A DNA stretch of 64,000 nucleotides from Heterohyrax brucei (Eukaryota > Chordata > Mammalia > Hyracoidea > Procaviidae), in assembly GCA_028571685.1 (NCBI GenBank), contig CM053142.1:123992796-124056795 (forward strand), read 5' to 3'. Below, one piece after another: positions 1 to 11,109 of this stretch. A program made the position numbers and the translations under genes. The notes below the pieces were generated by a model. It ran no database searches, was not told the DNA's origin, and was given only the letters and a program-made list of their open reading frames with translations. The first letter of the stretch is position 1. The number at the start of each line of letters is the position of its first letter.

Positions 1-47
1 AATTTTGGGTTTAAAAACATCGTATGATCCTTAATCCACTCGTGGTG

Positions 48-102
48 TGTATAAATAATGTATATCATGCCAGCAGCAGGCATGATATACATTATTTACA
101 CA
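48..102. repeat. Perfect 20-bp inverted repeat with 7-nt loop
   Basis: Positions 52-71 are the exact reverse complement of 79-98, with the loop AGCAGCA at 72-78. One mismatch (51/99) is followed by three more pairs (48-50 with 100-102). The stem is AT-rich apart from the GCC/GGC at its top. It lies outside any repeat I recognise. It could be a fold-back remnant or a short hairpin transcript; the stem is shorter than a typical pre-miRNA. Confidence 0.85.
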
Positions 103-299
103 ATATACATTACGCCTACTTTGGTAGGCATCTGAGTTACCTGCCAGAGCACTTTGCAAACACACAACTCTGGACATAGATTAAACAAACAATTAGTAAT
201 GGTAGTACAACTATCAATTGGTCAGAGATAGATAATTATAATTGACAGCATAAATTATTTTACACTGGATGACTGGGCAATTTCCTGTGCGAGACTGAA
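103..299. other. Unassigned sequence left of L1
   Basis: AT-rich sequence with no repeat, reading frame or RNA that I recognise. Confidence 0.5.
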
Positions 300-809
300 A
301 ACTCCTTGGAGAAAACCAAATATCTTAATCAGGACAGGCTTGTTCCAGTAAAACAACAGCTACATAGACCCGTGGAACAGAACTGAAAATCCAGACATAA
401 TATCATCTACCTATGAGCAGCTGATATTCAACAAGGGCCCAAAGCCCATCTGTGGGGGAAAAGACTATCTCTTTAGCAAATGATGCTAGCATAACTGGAT
501 ATCTATCTGCAAAAGAATGAAGCAAGACCCATATATCACATCATGCACAGAAACTAACTCAAAATAGATGAGAGACCTTAGTGTGACATCTAAAACAATA
601 AAGATCATGGAATAAAAAATAGCGACAATGCTAGGAACCCTTCTACATGGTGTAAACAGGACACAAAACATTATAAATAACACACAAACACCAGATAAGA
701 AACTAGATAACTGGTAGTTCCTAAAAATCAGACACTTATTTATGCTCATTCAAAGACTTCACCAAGAGTCAAAAGACAACCTACAGACTGTGGAAAACAA
801 CTGGCCACA

Positions 810-970
810 GAAACCCTGCTGGCGTAGTAAATACCATAGCTGCTTACCGAAAAGGAAACAGCTTAAATCCATCAGGTGCTCCTTGGAGCCTCTGTGGGAG
901 TAGTTGTACTCTGTCCTAGGGCCACTACCAGTCAGAATCAACTTGACGACAGTTAGTTTGGTTTTTTGGT
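810..970 (+). mobile_element. AfroSINE inserted in L1
   Basis: tRNA-derived head (GAAACCCTGCTGGCG...), middle (CCATCAGGTGCTCCTTGGA) and the RTE-like tail (CAGAATCAACTTGACGACAG) ending in GGTTTTTTGG are all visible. L1 ORF2 sequence continues on both sides, so the SINE is younger than the L1. Confidence 0.9.
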
Positions 971-2520
971 ACATACCTGATCAGCATCTGATCTAAAATC
1001 TAAAATGTGCTGTGAAACCTCCACTACAAAAAGACAAATAACCCAATTAAAAAAAAAAAAAAAAGTGCTAAGAATATAAACAAGTACTTCAACAAAGAAG
1101 ACATTCAGACAGCTAAGAGATACGTGAGGACATGCTCCCAATCATTAGCCAATAGAGAAATCTAAATCAAAACTATAATGAGATACGATCTCACCCCATA
1201 AGGCTGGTATTCATCCAAAAAGCACAAAATAATACGTTGGAGAGGCTGTGGAGACATTACAACTCTTAACCACACTGCTGGTGGGAATGTAAAACGGTAC
1301 AAATCACTTTGTATACTGATTTGGCACTCCCTGTAAGAGCTAGGAATAGAGCTACCACATGAACCAGTAATCCCACTCCTTAGAATAAGGAAAAATAAGA
1401 GTCCTCACATGAACAGTTACATGCACATCCATGTTCAAGGCAGCACTGTACACCACAGAAAAATGATGGAAACAACCTAGGTACCCATCAGTCGATGAAG
1501 GGATAAACTATAGTATGGTCACACAGTGGAATACTACACAACAATACAGAACAATGATGAATATGTGAAACATTTCATAACATGGATGAATCTGGAAGAT
1601 ATATGCTTAGTGAAATCAGTCATAAAAGGACAAATATTATATGAGACCACTGTTACAGCAACTCAAGAAAATATTTAAACACCAAAGAAAACTTTATTTG
1701 GTGGTTACAAGGACGGTGAAGGAGGGAAAGGTATATTCACTAACTAGATAGTACACACAATTATTTTAGGTGAAGGAAAAGATAGCACATGTAAACTAAA
1801 GGCTAAGAAGTTTCTGAAACACAATCAAATACTTCAAGTGACACAGCAGCAAGAACAAGGGTCTGAGGACTGTGATTACAGGAGACTCCTAGGTCCAGAG
1901 GGAGGACAAAATTTATAAGCAAATATTCTGCATTCTATTTTGGTAAGTAGTGTCTGGGGGCTTAACAGCTAGCAAACAGTCATCTAAGATGCATCTATTG
2001 GTCCTTACCCACCTGGAACAAAGGAAAATAGAGAATACCAAAGACATGAGGAAAATATGAGCCCAAGAGACAGAAAGGATCTTGTAAAACAGAGGCTTCA
2101 TCAGCCGAGACTGGAAGAACTAGATGGTGCCCGGCTACCAACAATAACCACCCTGCCAGGGAATACAACAGAGAGTCCCTGACAGAGCGATAGAAAAGGA
2201 GGTCACAGAACTCCAATTCTAGTAAACTAGAGCAGACTTAATGGTTTGTCTTAGACTAAAAGGATCCCTGAACACAGCCCCCAGATTCCCTGTTGGCCCA
2301 AGACAAAAACTATTCCCAAAGCAAACACCACTTCAGACAAAAATTAAACTGGTGAAGAGTGTGCTGCTTGACTTAAGTAGATACATGAGACTAAATGAGC
2401 AATTTCTGTCCCTAGGCAAGATGAGAAGGCAGAAGAGGATAACAGCTTGTTGAATGGATGCAGGAAACACAAGGCGGAAAGAAGGAGTAAGCTGTCATAT
2501 TATAGGGAGAGCAAGTAGAG

Positions 2521-2707
2521 TCACAAAATAATATATAATAATATATAATATAATATAATATAATATAATAATATAATATAATAATTAATATAATATATAT
2601 TATAATTGATGATATATTAATTTATTAATTAATAATTGATTAATTAATAATATATTATAATGATTAATTTAATATAATATAATAATTAATATAATATAAT
2701 AATATAT
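2521..2707. repeat. AT-only microsatellite inside L1 3' UTR
   Basis: About 190 bp of almost pure A/T built from ATAAT and ATATA units, with several self-complementary stretches (for example around 2615-2660). CACAAAATAATATA on the left and CACAAAATAGTATA on the right suggest expansion of a short motif in the L1 3' UTR, which resumes after it. Confidence 0.9.
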
Positions 2708-2790
2708 CACAAAATAGTATATGTGTTTGTATGAGAAACTGACTTCAACTGTAAACTTTCACTTAAAGCATAACAAATATCTTAATCAAC

Positions 2791-4034
2791 TTTGTACCTG
2801 AGATTCCGGTACACAGCATGTGCCCAGTAAATTTTAAGTAAATACATACTTACATACATACATCAGTGAATGTCTCTTTAATCCCAATTCATCTGCATAT
2901 AAGAAACTTTTCTAGATATAAATCACCCCAAAAAGAAAAGACGGAATGCCAGGACATTCTATGCATTTTATCACCTGGCAATTCTACAGCAGAATCACAG
3001 TATACCAGTTTCCCAGGAAGAAGATGCATGTTCTTCTTACTCACCTTTTCTACTGTGAGGGCATTTCAAGCTAATGCTTTAAAATTAAAAAAAAAAAAAA
3101 AAGTGAATTGAATAAGAGCCAAGGTATACACAATCATCATAAAATTCCCAAGAAGAAATTATAAAGACATTTAGAGAAAGCTGTAGATTACCCAGAAATT
3201 ACTCAGCCAGCCCTCTGGTCTGACTGCTCACTATTGTACTTATGACATCTGCTTTAAAAAAGAAGTCTATATCTTTTCCAATACAAGGCAACAACTTCTG
3301 CCCTTGATACAAGTGACCCACAAAGGAAATTCTGTATGTCACAAATGACTTGAGACATCAGTACCTCAAATGCAAGGAAAACACAGAATGAGAAATGCAG
3401 AACAAGACGTGCCAATGTGCAGGTGTAGAAACCTTCACTGGATTGTAATAATATACCAATTTCACGCCTATAGCATTTGGTATGTTAAACTCTGCACTTT
3501 AGACTAGTTTTCTATTTTATTTATTCTGAATCTGTCCAAATATGACAAGTGTTTTCCCACTCACAGAACACCATGAAAACCGCTGAGTAAGGACAACAGA
3601 ATGGGTTCCCCATCCCAGTAAATCATATTGCACGTGTCTCTTTGGAAAGGATAATAAGAAACCGATGTGCATAACATATCTTCTAAAAAAGAAAACTCAC
3701 TAGGTTTTAGTTATTCTGGACAAGTAGTTGTGAAAAGGAAACTTGATGCATGAGAGCAGGGCATGAAGCAATGCTGAGAGAGATCAGCTACCAACCGGAG
3801 CTTAGAATAAGACTTTCAAAGGCAACTCAGATGAAATTAATATTATATTGCTGCAATGCTGGTGCTGCCTTTGCCATAGTATACCTGAGAATGCTGCTGA
3901 GATTTCAAGAAAAGGGAAGCTAAAGAAGACAGACAACCCTGCTATACATTGCATAAACAGTCCTCAGACACTGTACAATCAACTCATAAAGCGCACCACA
4001 GTCACCAAGCCAGCTATCCAGGATGCACTGGATT
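2791..4034. other. Unassigned 1.2 kb
   Basis: No repeat family or exon recognised. A run of 16 A occurs near 3088-3103. Short open frames such as 3848-4099 show no domain or codon pattern that I can support. Confidence 0.5.
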
Positions 4035-4172
4035 CAGTATTTCTCAACCCAAAGTGCACATCAGAGTCATCTGGAGAACTTCTTGATATGGATTCCTGAC
4101 CCCGACCACCAGGTACCCTGCTTTAATAGGTTGAAGTGGGGCTCAAGCATCTGCATTTCAAAAAGTTCCCGG
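4035..4172 (+). mobile_element. MER5A-type hAT-Charlie remnant
   Basis: Begins CAGTATTTCTCAACCC and continues through GTGCACATCAGAGTCATCTGG, matching the left end of MER5A, an ancient non-autonomous hAT-Charlie transposon (full length about 190 bp). The middle (GGCTCAAGCATCTGCATTT) also fits. The right inverted repeat is lost or too decayed to place. Confidence 0.75.
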
Positions 4173-4790
4173 TTTACATCCCACCTGGCCCCAAACCTTC
4201 TCCACTCTACAGTGCAAACACTCAAAGGTTCTGCACTACTTTCAGTGTTCTGATTTTATGGACAAACACCAAGCTATGTAAAAACTCTAGCTCAAAGCTT
4301 AGAGTCAAACAAAATTAGCTCAAGTCTTCTTGGTCATGAGTCTAGTTCAAGTGCTTGCACCCTCATTCCTATCACCTGGATTTAGTCCTCATCTCTGCAC
4401 TCCAGACTGTCTTCTGGCAACATCCATAGTGCACGTATTCCACTGGAACTGAGGCTCTGCTTTCATCTGGCAAATCCAAATACTGGAATAGCATCTTGCC
4501 CTCAGTTCTAATCTAGTGACAGAAACCTTGCACTTGGCCTGCTGGTTTTCTTGTTCTCACACTCTGCATGTCTGAATGCACACCTAACTACTTGCGGTGT
4601 ATTGCTTTACCTTACTGTGGTACAGTGAATTGCTTTTAAGTGGTCTTTCTAGCCAGGGTCTCTTACTTCCCTCAAAATGATTTCTTACAACTATGCAAAT
4701 AGGGTTGTAAAACTCTTGCAGGAATTGGACAGTGGTTATGCAAACAAGGTCTCTGTGACCTACAAAGAGAATCAGTCACTTTTAGTGATG
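4173..4790. other. Unassigned sequence
   Basis: No recognisable repeat, RNA or exon seen. Confidence 0.5.
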
Positions 4791-5640
4791 GACTTAAAGA
4801 GTCACCCCACAGAGGTTGAGGGAGACCTCACTGCCATCAGGAAGAGCTGGCAGCAGAACATGTCCTTTGGACTCAGAGACCCTATGCTAAGAACCTCCCA
4901 GATGGAGGAGACAGAGAGAGCTGTGATTCCACAGACAGCACAAGACAGCACAGCAGGGACAAGAGTGAAAAGAACACAAGGTGTCTTGAACCTGGAGACC
5001 AGCACAAGATGCTTCCCAGCCCACGAAGCAAGGAGGCTGCAGCAGGCTCACTAGTTCCTGAGAAAGAGTGTTGCATACCTTTGAACACAAGGCTACCTGG
5101 TGGAGTGGGGTGCCTCTGGACACTTTTTGGTAGAGCTAAAAAGCTGCAACATTTGCCTGAGCAGGGCAGAGGACAAGTAGCCGGCACAGCCTGGAATGAG
5201 GCCCATCAGCCTGCAGGCATGGCCAACAAGGAGCTGAGAGGTTGGAAGTTGTCCAGATTGGCAAACCCCATCCTGCCTCCTGAGTTGTTCTTGTTACTTG
5301 CAAGTGGATCCTGATCCTGAATGGTAATCTTTGATTTCCCTCATGAACCCCACAATTCTGAGTATGGTCTCTGATTTCTGTGTGACCATGGCAATGAATT
5401 ATAACACCCTGCAGAGAAGTATAAAGTTCCATGGTAGGGACAGCCAGCATCAGATTTGGTGAAAAGAAAAAAAAAGATTGGACAGTGGAGGTGTGGTTGA
5501 CCTCCACAAAATGGAAACTAGTTCTGGACTGATGCTGGTCTTGATTCTCATCTCTCTGCCCTGAAGTTAGAGGACTTCTGCCATGACCACATTATACTTA
5601 CCTATCTAAATCCTTATAACTCCATCACAAACCTATATTG
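4791..5640 (+). mobile_element. LTR-like dispersed repeat, copy 1 (tentative)
   Basis: The right part, 5334-5610, is clearly homologous to 39842-40100 in the same orientation: both share the order CTGAGTATGGT/GTGAGTATGGT, CATCAGATTTGGTG/GGTCAGATCTGGTG, then ACTGATGCTGGTCTTGA/GCTGATGCTGACCTTGA and CCCTGAAGTTAGAGGA/CCTGTGAAGTTGGACTA. The left part (4791-5333) is GC-richer and purine-rich as in many LTRs, but has no second copy here, so its inclusion is a guess. The overlapping open frame at 4677-5054 (125 codons) has no recognisable domain. Confidence 0.45.
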
Positions 5641-5921
5641 ACTCTGTGGCTATACCTTTTGTACTGTTCCCTGTATCCCATTATCTCTACTAGATCATAT
5701 ATGTCATCTCAGTGCCTGTCCCAGGTATGCTGTATCTGGCCCAGGTTAAATGTGCTGTATCCAGCCCAATGCTGAGCACGACCTAATGACAAACACTTCT
5801 TGGATCCACCCAAACGCCCACTGTCAGTGACTTGTTCTCCTCCTCTTCTTTTGGGTCTTTGTTATCAAAACTTCATAATTTCTACTGATCTTGATGCTTT
5901 TGTAGAATAAAAATTTAAAAT
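5641..5921. other. Unassigned sequence
   Basis: No repeat assigned. It contains an imperfect local repeat, GCTGTATCTGGCCCAG and GCTGTATCCAGCCCA, near 5730-5770. Confidence 0.5.
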
Positions 5922-6050
5922 AAAAAAACCTTTGCCATTGGGTCAGTGCCAATTCGTCATGGACTGAGTGGAACTGCCCAGTGAGTTTCCAAGAGGCATC
6001 TGTGGATTTGAACTGCCAGTCTTCTGGTTAGCAGCACAGCACTTGGGTAG
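5922..6050 (-). mobile_element. AfroSINE
   Basis: Reads as reverse complement: tail side AAACCTTTGCCATTGGGTC, then GAACTGCCCAGTGAGTTTCCAAG and GATTTGAACTGCCAGTC. The tRNA-like 5' end is truncated near GCACTTGGG. Confidence 0.85.
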
Positions 6051-6119
6051 CCAAAATCAAAATTAGGTCTTCCAAAAAAGAAGATACAAATAGTAGCTAC
6101 AAATTATAAAGGCAGAAGT

Positions 6120-6290
6120 AGTAAACATTTATGACCAACATGTTTTTCATTCCTAGAACAGAAATATTAAATGTGCCATTTTTTAATTAATAACACCTTC
6201 ATGCATGTATTAAATACTGCCTTATTTCAAAAGCATTATTTGGTTTAATTAAAATAATTGTGGTAATTGAATCACAATAACTAATTGCCA
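6120..6290. other. AT-rich block dense in TAATTA/TTAATT motifs
   Basis: Repeat-free sequence with TTAATTAATAA, GGTTTAATTAAAATAATTG and GTAATTGAATCAC. Such homeodomain-type motif clusters are common in deeply conserved non-coding elements, but nothing else here proves conservation. Confidence 0.25.
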
Positions 6291-6337
6291 AAAAGCCAAG
6301 TGCCATCAAGTCTGATCCAACTCATGGTGACCAATTA
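6290..6337 (-). mobile_element. AfroSINE 3'-end fragment
   Basis: AAGTGCCATCAAGTCTGATC followed by CAACTCATGGTGACC is the reverse complement of the SINE/RTE tail; the rest of the SINE is absent. Confidence 0.7.
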
Positions 6338-6861
6338 GACATATCTTTTAGTTTTACTGGTTTGGATCTTATTTTGCTGAAATAATTTTGAAAATATGTC
6401 ACATTTTAAGCAGCTTGCCAAGAGTCTATGTCTTACATGTAACATCAGATAGTTTCATCCTATTTTAAATGTGTAAATCCCTTCATATGAGTTAAAGCCA
6501 TGTGCTGGGGCACTTGACTAAGAGTTATGAAAGCTTTGCCAGCATCAAACTGAATGCTGTATTACAATTATGATAACTACTTTGGAAAAATAAACAACGT
6601 AAATCATGAAAAGCCACAGGTGGCAGTCGTTCTACCATTGAAAGCAAATATAATCCTCTTCAGTTCAGAAATCTTCTATTAATCACTCCTGAGACTTGTA
6701 ACTGTTCTTCACAATTTGCAAACATTCTTCCTTTTTGCAATGTGTAATTTCTATACAGAGGTACTTGAGAATCCACTAACAGTACAATCCTAAATTGCCA
6801 CATCTTCCTTCTGAAGGATACAAACAATGAGTGTTAAGGACTTGTAATTTTTTTTGAAGTG
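6338..6861. other. Unassigned sequence
   Basis: No recognisable repeat or gene. Confidence 0.5.
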
Positions 6862-7030
6862 CCAAAACCCAAAGTAAACCCATTGCTGTTTAGTTGATTC
6901 TGAATTACAGGGACCCTACAGACAGAGTACAGCTGCTCCATAGCATTTCCAAGGAGTGCCTGGCAGATTTGAACCACCGACCTTCTTATTGGCAGCCATA
7001 GCACTCAACGACTATGCCACCAGGGTTTCT
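6862..7030 (-). mobile_element. AfroSINE, near full length
   Basis: Full reverse-complement order: CCCATTGCTGTTTAGTTGAT (tail), TTTCCAAGGAGTGCCTGGCA (middle), GCACTCAACGACTATGCCAC and CAGGGTTTC (tRNA-like head). Flanks TTTTGAAGTGC and TTTTGAGGTAC look like a diverged target duplication. Confidence 0.9.
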
Positions 7031-7198
7031 TTTGAGGTACTAGGGAAAGTCGAATTCCAAAACCTCCTCCTCTCCTTAATTACTTCCTACTGTTTGAACT
7101 GTCCAAAGCTCTTCAGTTTCAGTTCTTACTAATACTGTTAACTACTAAAAATCATTCTGGAATACGGCAAAGTTGTTAGCACTTTTATATAACTTAGA

Positions 7199-7360
7199 GT
7201 AACACTGGTGGCATAGTGGTTAAGTGCTACAGCTGCTAACCAAAAGATGGGCAGTTACCAGGGACTCCTTAGAAACTCCATGGGTCAGTTTTACTCTGTC
7301 CCACAAGGCCACTATAAGTCAGAAGCAACTCAACAGCAGTGAGCTTCATTCTTTGGGTTT
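7199..7360 (+). mobile_element. AfroSINE
   Basis: Head ACTGGTGGCATAGTGGTTAA with A-box-like sequence, GCTGCTAACCAAAAGATGGG, then ATAAGTCAGAAGCAACTCAA and a G/T-rich tail. Confidence 0.9.
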
Positions 7361-9960
7361 AGAGTAATGACTCTTATAGTTACAGATACTGTGGTAAGAG
7401 GAAATGAATCAGGAAGTGGGAAAGGAAAAGCAGATGCCAAATCAGAGCAAAAGCCAATAGATTCTGGAATAAGTAAAAACGTCAGTCGTGTGCATTTCCT
7501 ATGAAGGGAAAAGGCCTGACTAGCGTGGGTTCTGCCTTGCACTAGGCAGGAATCATCCCAGCACAGGCCAACAGAACCCAACATTAATAAACTCAGAGGT
7601 AAAGGAAGAACTCTTGGCTCAGATGCATCCTTCTCTTCACTGGCTCCACTGACCACTGCCTCCCTGCTGGTTAATAGTGGCCTTCAGCAGCCTTTACTCT
7701 AGGTGCCAAATAACTTGAAGGCCAATTGGTTTTGGAAAGGCCTATGAGAACTGGAGTCCCTTGTCTCATCATTCATCCTCCTGAGGTGCCACCATCCAAA
7801 TAGTGGCCCAACAGTCCAGCTTAAAACCTCTTCCAGGTACAAAGGAAAGAAAAAGCAAGCCATCAATCTTCAAGCTTCCAGATCACTTGAGAACAGAACA
7901 AGACCCACAATGGTCAGGATGATTTCTGCTTTCTCTCACATTTGGCAGAAAAGGGTCTCCATCTGTGTTCCTTGGGCCCTTTGAAACTTATTGTGCCTGA
8001 CATACTAAGGGCCAGGATACCAGAAACAGCACTCCTTTCTCAGGGAAGGACAGATAGGACCATCCATCAGCTGTAGCAATGAGTTTCTTTATGGGAAAAC
8101 CTAACTGGCCCATCTGGTGATATATGAAGCACAGACACTCTTAATGAGGACTCAGCCTACGTCATACAGAGCATGAAACAAGAATAAAATACCAAGGAAA
8201 TATAAGTTGCTACAAATTAAATTGATTTCACTCATGTGCCAGTTGCCCCGTTCACTTTCAACATTTTTATTGCTGATAACCTCCCTCCCAACTTCTCTGC
8301 TCATGCTTAGTCTCACGCATTATCTTAATCTGTTAATTATCTGTATTAGTTATTCATCAAATACTATATGTTTTTGATTAGAATCTAACCAACAACAAAA
8401 AAAATCATGCTCTCCTAGTTATAACTTATGAGACAAATCTAGGTTTCACCATACAAAGTCTGTAGTATATTCCCCAGAGAGATATTACCATTAAAACAAA
8501 GCTGCTTATCCCTTGCTTTCAAGGCAAAATAATGCAGATTCTGAGCAGTTAAGCCAAAAATAAAATATTCAAAATCAAGCAAAAAAAAATTATGAGTAAT
8601 GACATTACACTTTCAAAATTATACTCTACAAACTCCTGCTATGTCTTCTATTAAAAAACATCAACCTATGCCTAGATGCCAAATATTAACCCGGGGCTAT
8701 CTTAAATGCTTCTGTTTAAAACTGTTGAGAAATACTCTATGTGGGAGAATCTAAACAGCATTTTTTTCTTTCTCCTTTCTCCTTTCCGAAATCAATCAAA
8801 TTATAATGGCTACCCCAAACATTATGAAGGAAACCTTATCATTCACAGCACATGTATAACACACAGCAGTGAGGCTTTCAAATCAACAATGCATGCTGAG
8901 CACCAACAAAAGACAGGCAGGAATACAAACTGCCTGCAGCAAGAAAGACTACAGCAAGGGATCTGAGACACTAACAGAGAGCTTAAGAATAAGAATTGTG
9001 ATCCACAGAGAATCTCGGAGAAACGATGAATGGTGAGATGGGAAAAGAAGAAAACTAGCTTGAGAAATGAGGGGTCACAGACGGACAGGACTACAAAGGT
9101 CAAAGCAGCCCACAGCCATCCTGATGGATTCAGGAAGCAAGAATTCTGAAATTCACTCTTTAAAAACCAAGACTGGATCCAAAAGATTAAAGTGTGTTTC
9201 TTATACTATTTGACCCCAGAATTCAACCTGCTCCCATGTTTGGTGTATATCAGAGCTAGAAAAATGAGTCAAGATAAGTCAGTTCCTGTGCTGATTTATT
9301 GCTATCCAATTAGAAAGCTTTTGGCTCACTGATCAGAAGCAAAGATTAAAGGGAAAAAAAGATACTGTAAAGGCTAAAACTTCTACAATCTTCTATCTCA
9401 ACTGACTACACAAAAGATATGCAGAACCTAATTTAGTACGGGTGATAAATCACTGCAAATGTTTTTTAGAAGAAAAAAACAGATGTTAACGTTTAAACAT
9501 GTTTCCTCTGAATTCTGGCATGTTGTTGTCTAACTGATAAAAATATTTTTTAAATGAAGCTAAAACTGCCCTTGTTTCGACTGTCTGCACAAAGCAAACA
9601 CATTGAAAGTAAAAAATACTTATATAATTGAAAAGTATTTATACAAGTATGCTATACAGATTTGAGGGAACATTATAACTATAAATGTCTGTCCCACTTT
9701 GTTCCAATTTCCTACACCTTAATAAATCAGCAAAGATGCTAGTCAGGATTGGTATATGAATAACTAACATTATGTAGTGGAGGGATTTATCTTGGTCTAA
9801 TGGTTTATTTAACAGATTGCTGCTTTGTTCATTAGGGGATGTTAATGCATCAACATGCTATTTACAAAGCCTCAAAATTTTAAATCACACTTTTTTTTCC
9901 ACCCTTAAGCTCACATGTATTGAAAACACATGGAGAAGAATAGATCATTCTACAATTTAA
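7361..9960. other. 2.6 kb without recognised repeats
   Basis: One of the longest repeat-poor stretches here. Short A runs (8581-8590) and a pyrimidine tract near 8761-8786 are present. The part at 9440-9900 is AT-rich with motifs such as GTTAATGCATCAACATGC. No exon with splice sites and coding bias could be supported. Confidence 0.5.
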
Positions 9961-10170
9961 AACCAGTCTACCATTTGCTATGGAGTCATTTGTGACTCAT
10001 GGCAACCCCACGTATGCCTCAGTACAACTGTGCACCACAGTTTTCAGTGGCTGGTTTGTCAGAAGTAGACAGGCAGGCCTTTCTTCCAAAGTATATCTGG
10101 GCAGACTTCAATCTCCAGCGTCTCAATTAGCATCAAGCACATCAACCATTTGCACTACCCAGGGTACTAA
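9961..10170 (-). mobile_element. AfroSINE variant with longer middle section
   Basis: Reverse complement of the longer subfamily: GACTCATGGCAACCCCACGT, TTTTCAGTGGCTGGTTTGTC, GGCAGGCCTTTCTTCCAAAG and GCACTACCCAGGGTACT. The same architecture occurs at 17.9, 24.7 and 40.7 kb, and in plus orientation at 15.8 kb. Confidence 0.85.
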
Positions 10171-10185
10171 TAAAAATTAGGCTAG

Positions 10186-10462
10186 TGTCTTAGTGCTGCT
10201 ATGACAGAAATACTACAAGTGGGTGACTTTAATGAACAAAAATTTGTTTTCTCACACTTCAGGAGCCTAGAATTCCAAATTCAAGGTACCAGCTCTAGGA
10301 AAAGGCTCTCTTTGTGTCCATTCTGGGGAAATGTCTGCTCTCTTGTCAGCTTCTGTTCCCACATTCCTTGGTGATCAGTGGTGTGTATCTTCCCCTCCAT
10401 TTGTGCCTGCTTGCACATTCACTCTGCTATTTTATACCACACACCGTACACTAATACTGCCT
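10186..10462 (-). mobile_element. ERVL-MaLR-type LTR, 5'-truncated or related subfamily
   Basis: Starts TGTCTTAGTGCTGCTATGAC and continues ATACTACAAGTGGGTGACTT, the reverse complement of a MaLR LTR end. It diverges from the other copies after 10330 and lacks the usual GGGGGACACAATTCAATCCA end. Its left neighbour is a SINE and its right neighbour another LTR of the same orientation. Confidence 0.7.
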
Positions 10463-10465
10463 ACT

Positions 10466-10786
10466 TTTCTTAGTTATTTAGTGCTGCTGTAACGATACCA
10501 CAACTGGATGGCTTAAACAAACGGATGTTTATTCTCTTACAGTATAGGAGGATAGAAGTCCAAATTCAGGGCACCAGCTCCAGTGGAAGGCTTTCTTTCC
10601 CCATCAGCTCTTCCCCTGGTCTAGAAGGAGCTTCTCATGTGCATGGACTCTTGGCCTAAAGAATGTGATTTCCTCCCAACACCATGCTTTCTTGATGATA
10701 TGCGGTCTCCATGTCTCTCTGCTGGTTTCTCTCTTTTATAGCTCAACACACAATCTAATCTCATAGATCGAGTCCTGCCTCGACAT
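10466..10786 (-). mobile_element. ERVL-MaLR LTR, 3' part, split by RTE
   Basis: TTAGTTATTTAGTGCTGCTG, then GTCCAAATTCAGGGCACCAG and GATCGAGTCCTGCCTC match the common MaLR LTR of this window on the minus strand. The match stops at 10786 and resumes at 13837, so the RTE between them is a later insertion. Confidence 0.85.
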
Positions 10787-11109
10787 GTTGTTGTTGTTAG
10801 GTGCCATTGAGTCAGTTCCAACTTATAGTGACCATATCCACAACAGAATGAAACACTGCCCGGTCTTGTGCCATGTCCACAACTGTTCTCATCTTAAACC
10901 CATCGTTGTAGCCACGGTGTCAATCCATCTCATTGAGAGTCTTCTTTTTCACTGACCCTCCACTCTACCAAATACGACGTCCTTCTCCAGGGACTGATCG
11001 CTCCTGACAACATGTCTGAAGTATGTAAGACGCAGTCTCGCCATCTTCGCTTCCAAGGAGAACTCTGGTTGTACTTTTTCTGGAACCGATCTTTTGCTCT
11101 TTTGGCAGT

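Larger units (their letters stand above)
300..2790 (+). mobile_element. 5'-truncated L1 LINE: end of ORF2 plus 3' UTR
   Basis: The plus strand matches the last part of mammalian L1 ORF2: the stretch around 360-640 corresponds to the conserved region before the C-terminal domain, and 1020-1660 to the cysteine-rich C-terminal region, followed by an L1 3' UTR to about 2790. ORF1 and the 5' part of ORF2 are absent. The frame is broken by many stops and frameshifts, so it is dead. A SINE (810-970) and an AT microsatellite (2521-2707) lie inside it. The 3' UTR phrase GATGGTGCCCGGC near 2125 recurs in the L1s at 30.5 and 45.3 kb. The left edge is approximate. Confidence 0.85.

Noticed and set aside
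4677..5054. 125-codon open frame as a protein gene
   Set aside because: No domain, no supporting splice or promoter signals, overlapping frames on the other strand of similar length, and its 3' side runs into the LTR-like repeat.
5331..5640. Assignment of the dispersed repeat to the MaLR LTR family
   Set aside because: It shares no anchor phrases with the MaLR copies, although copy 2 lies directly beside one; kept as unnamed.
7199..7280. tRNA genes in SINE heads
   Set aside because: The tRNA-like heads of the AfroSINEs do not fold into a full cloverleaf and recur many times as part of the SINE.
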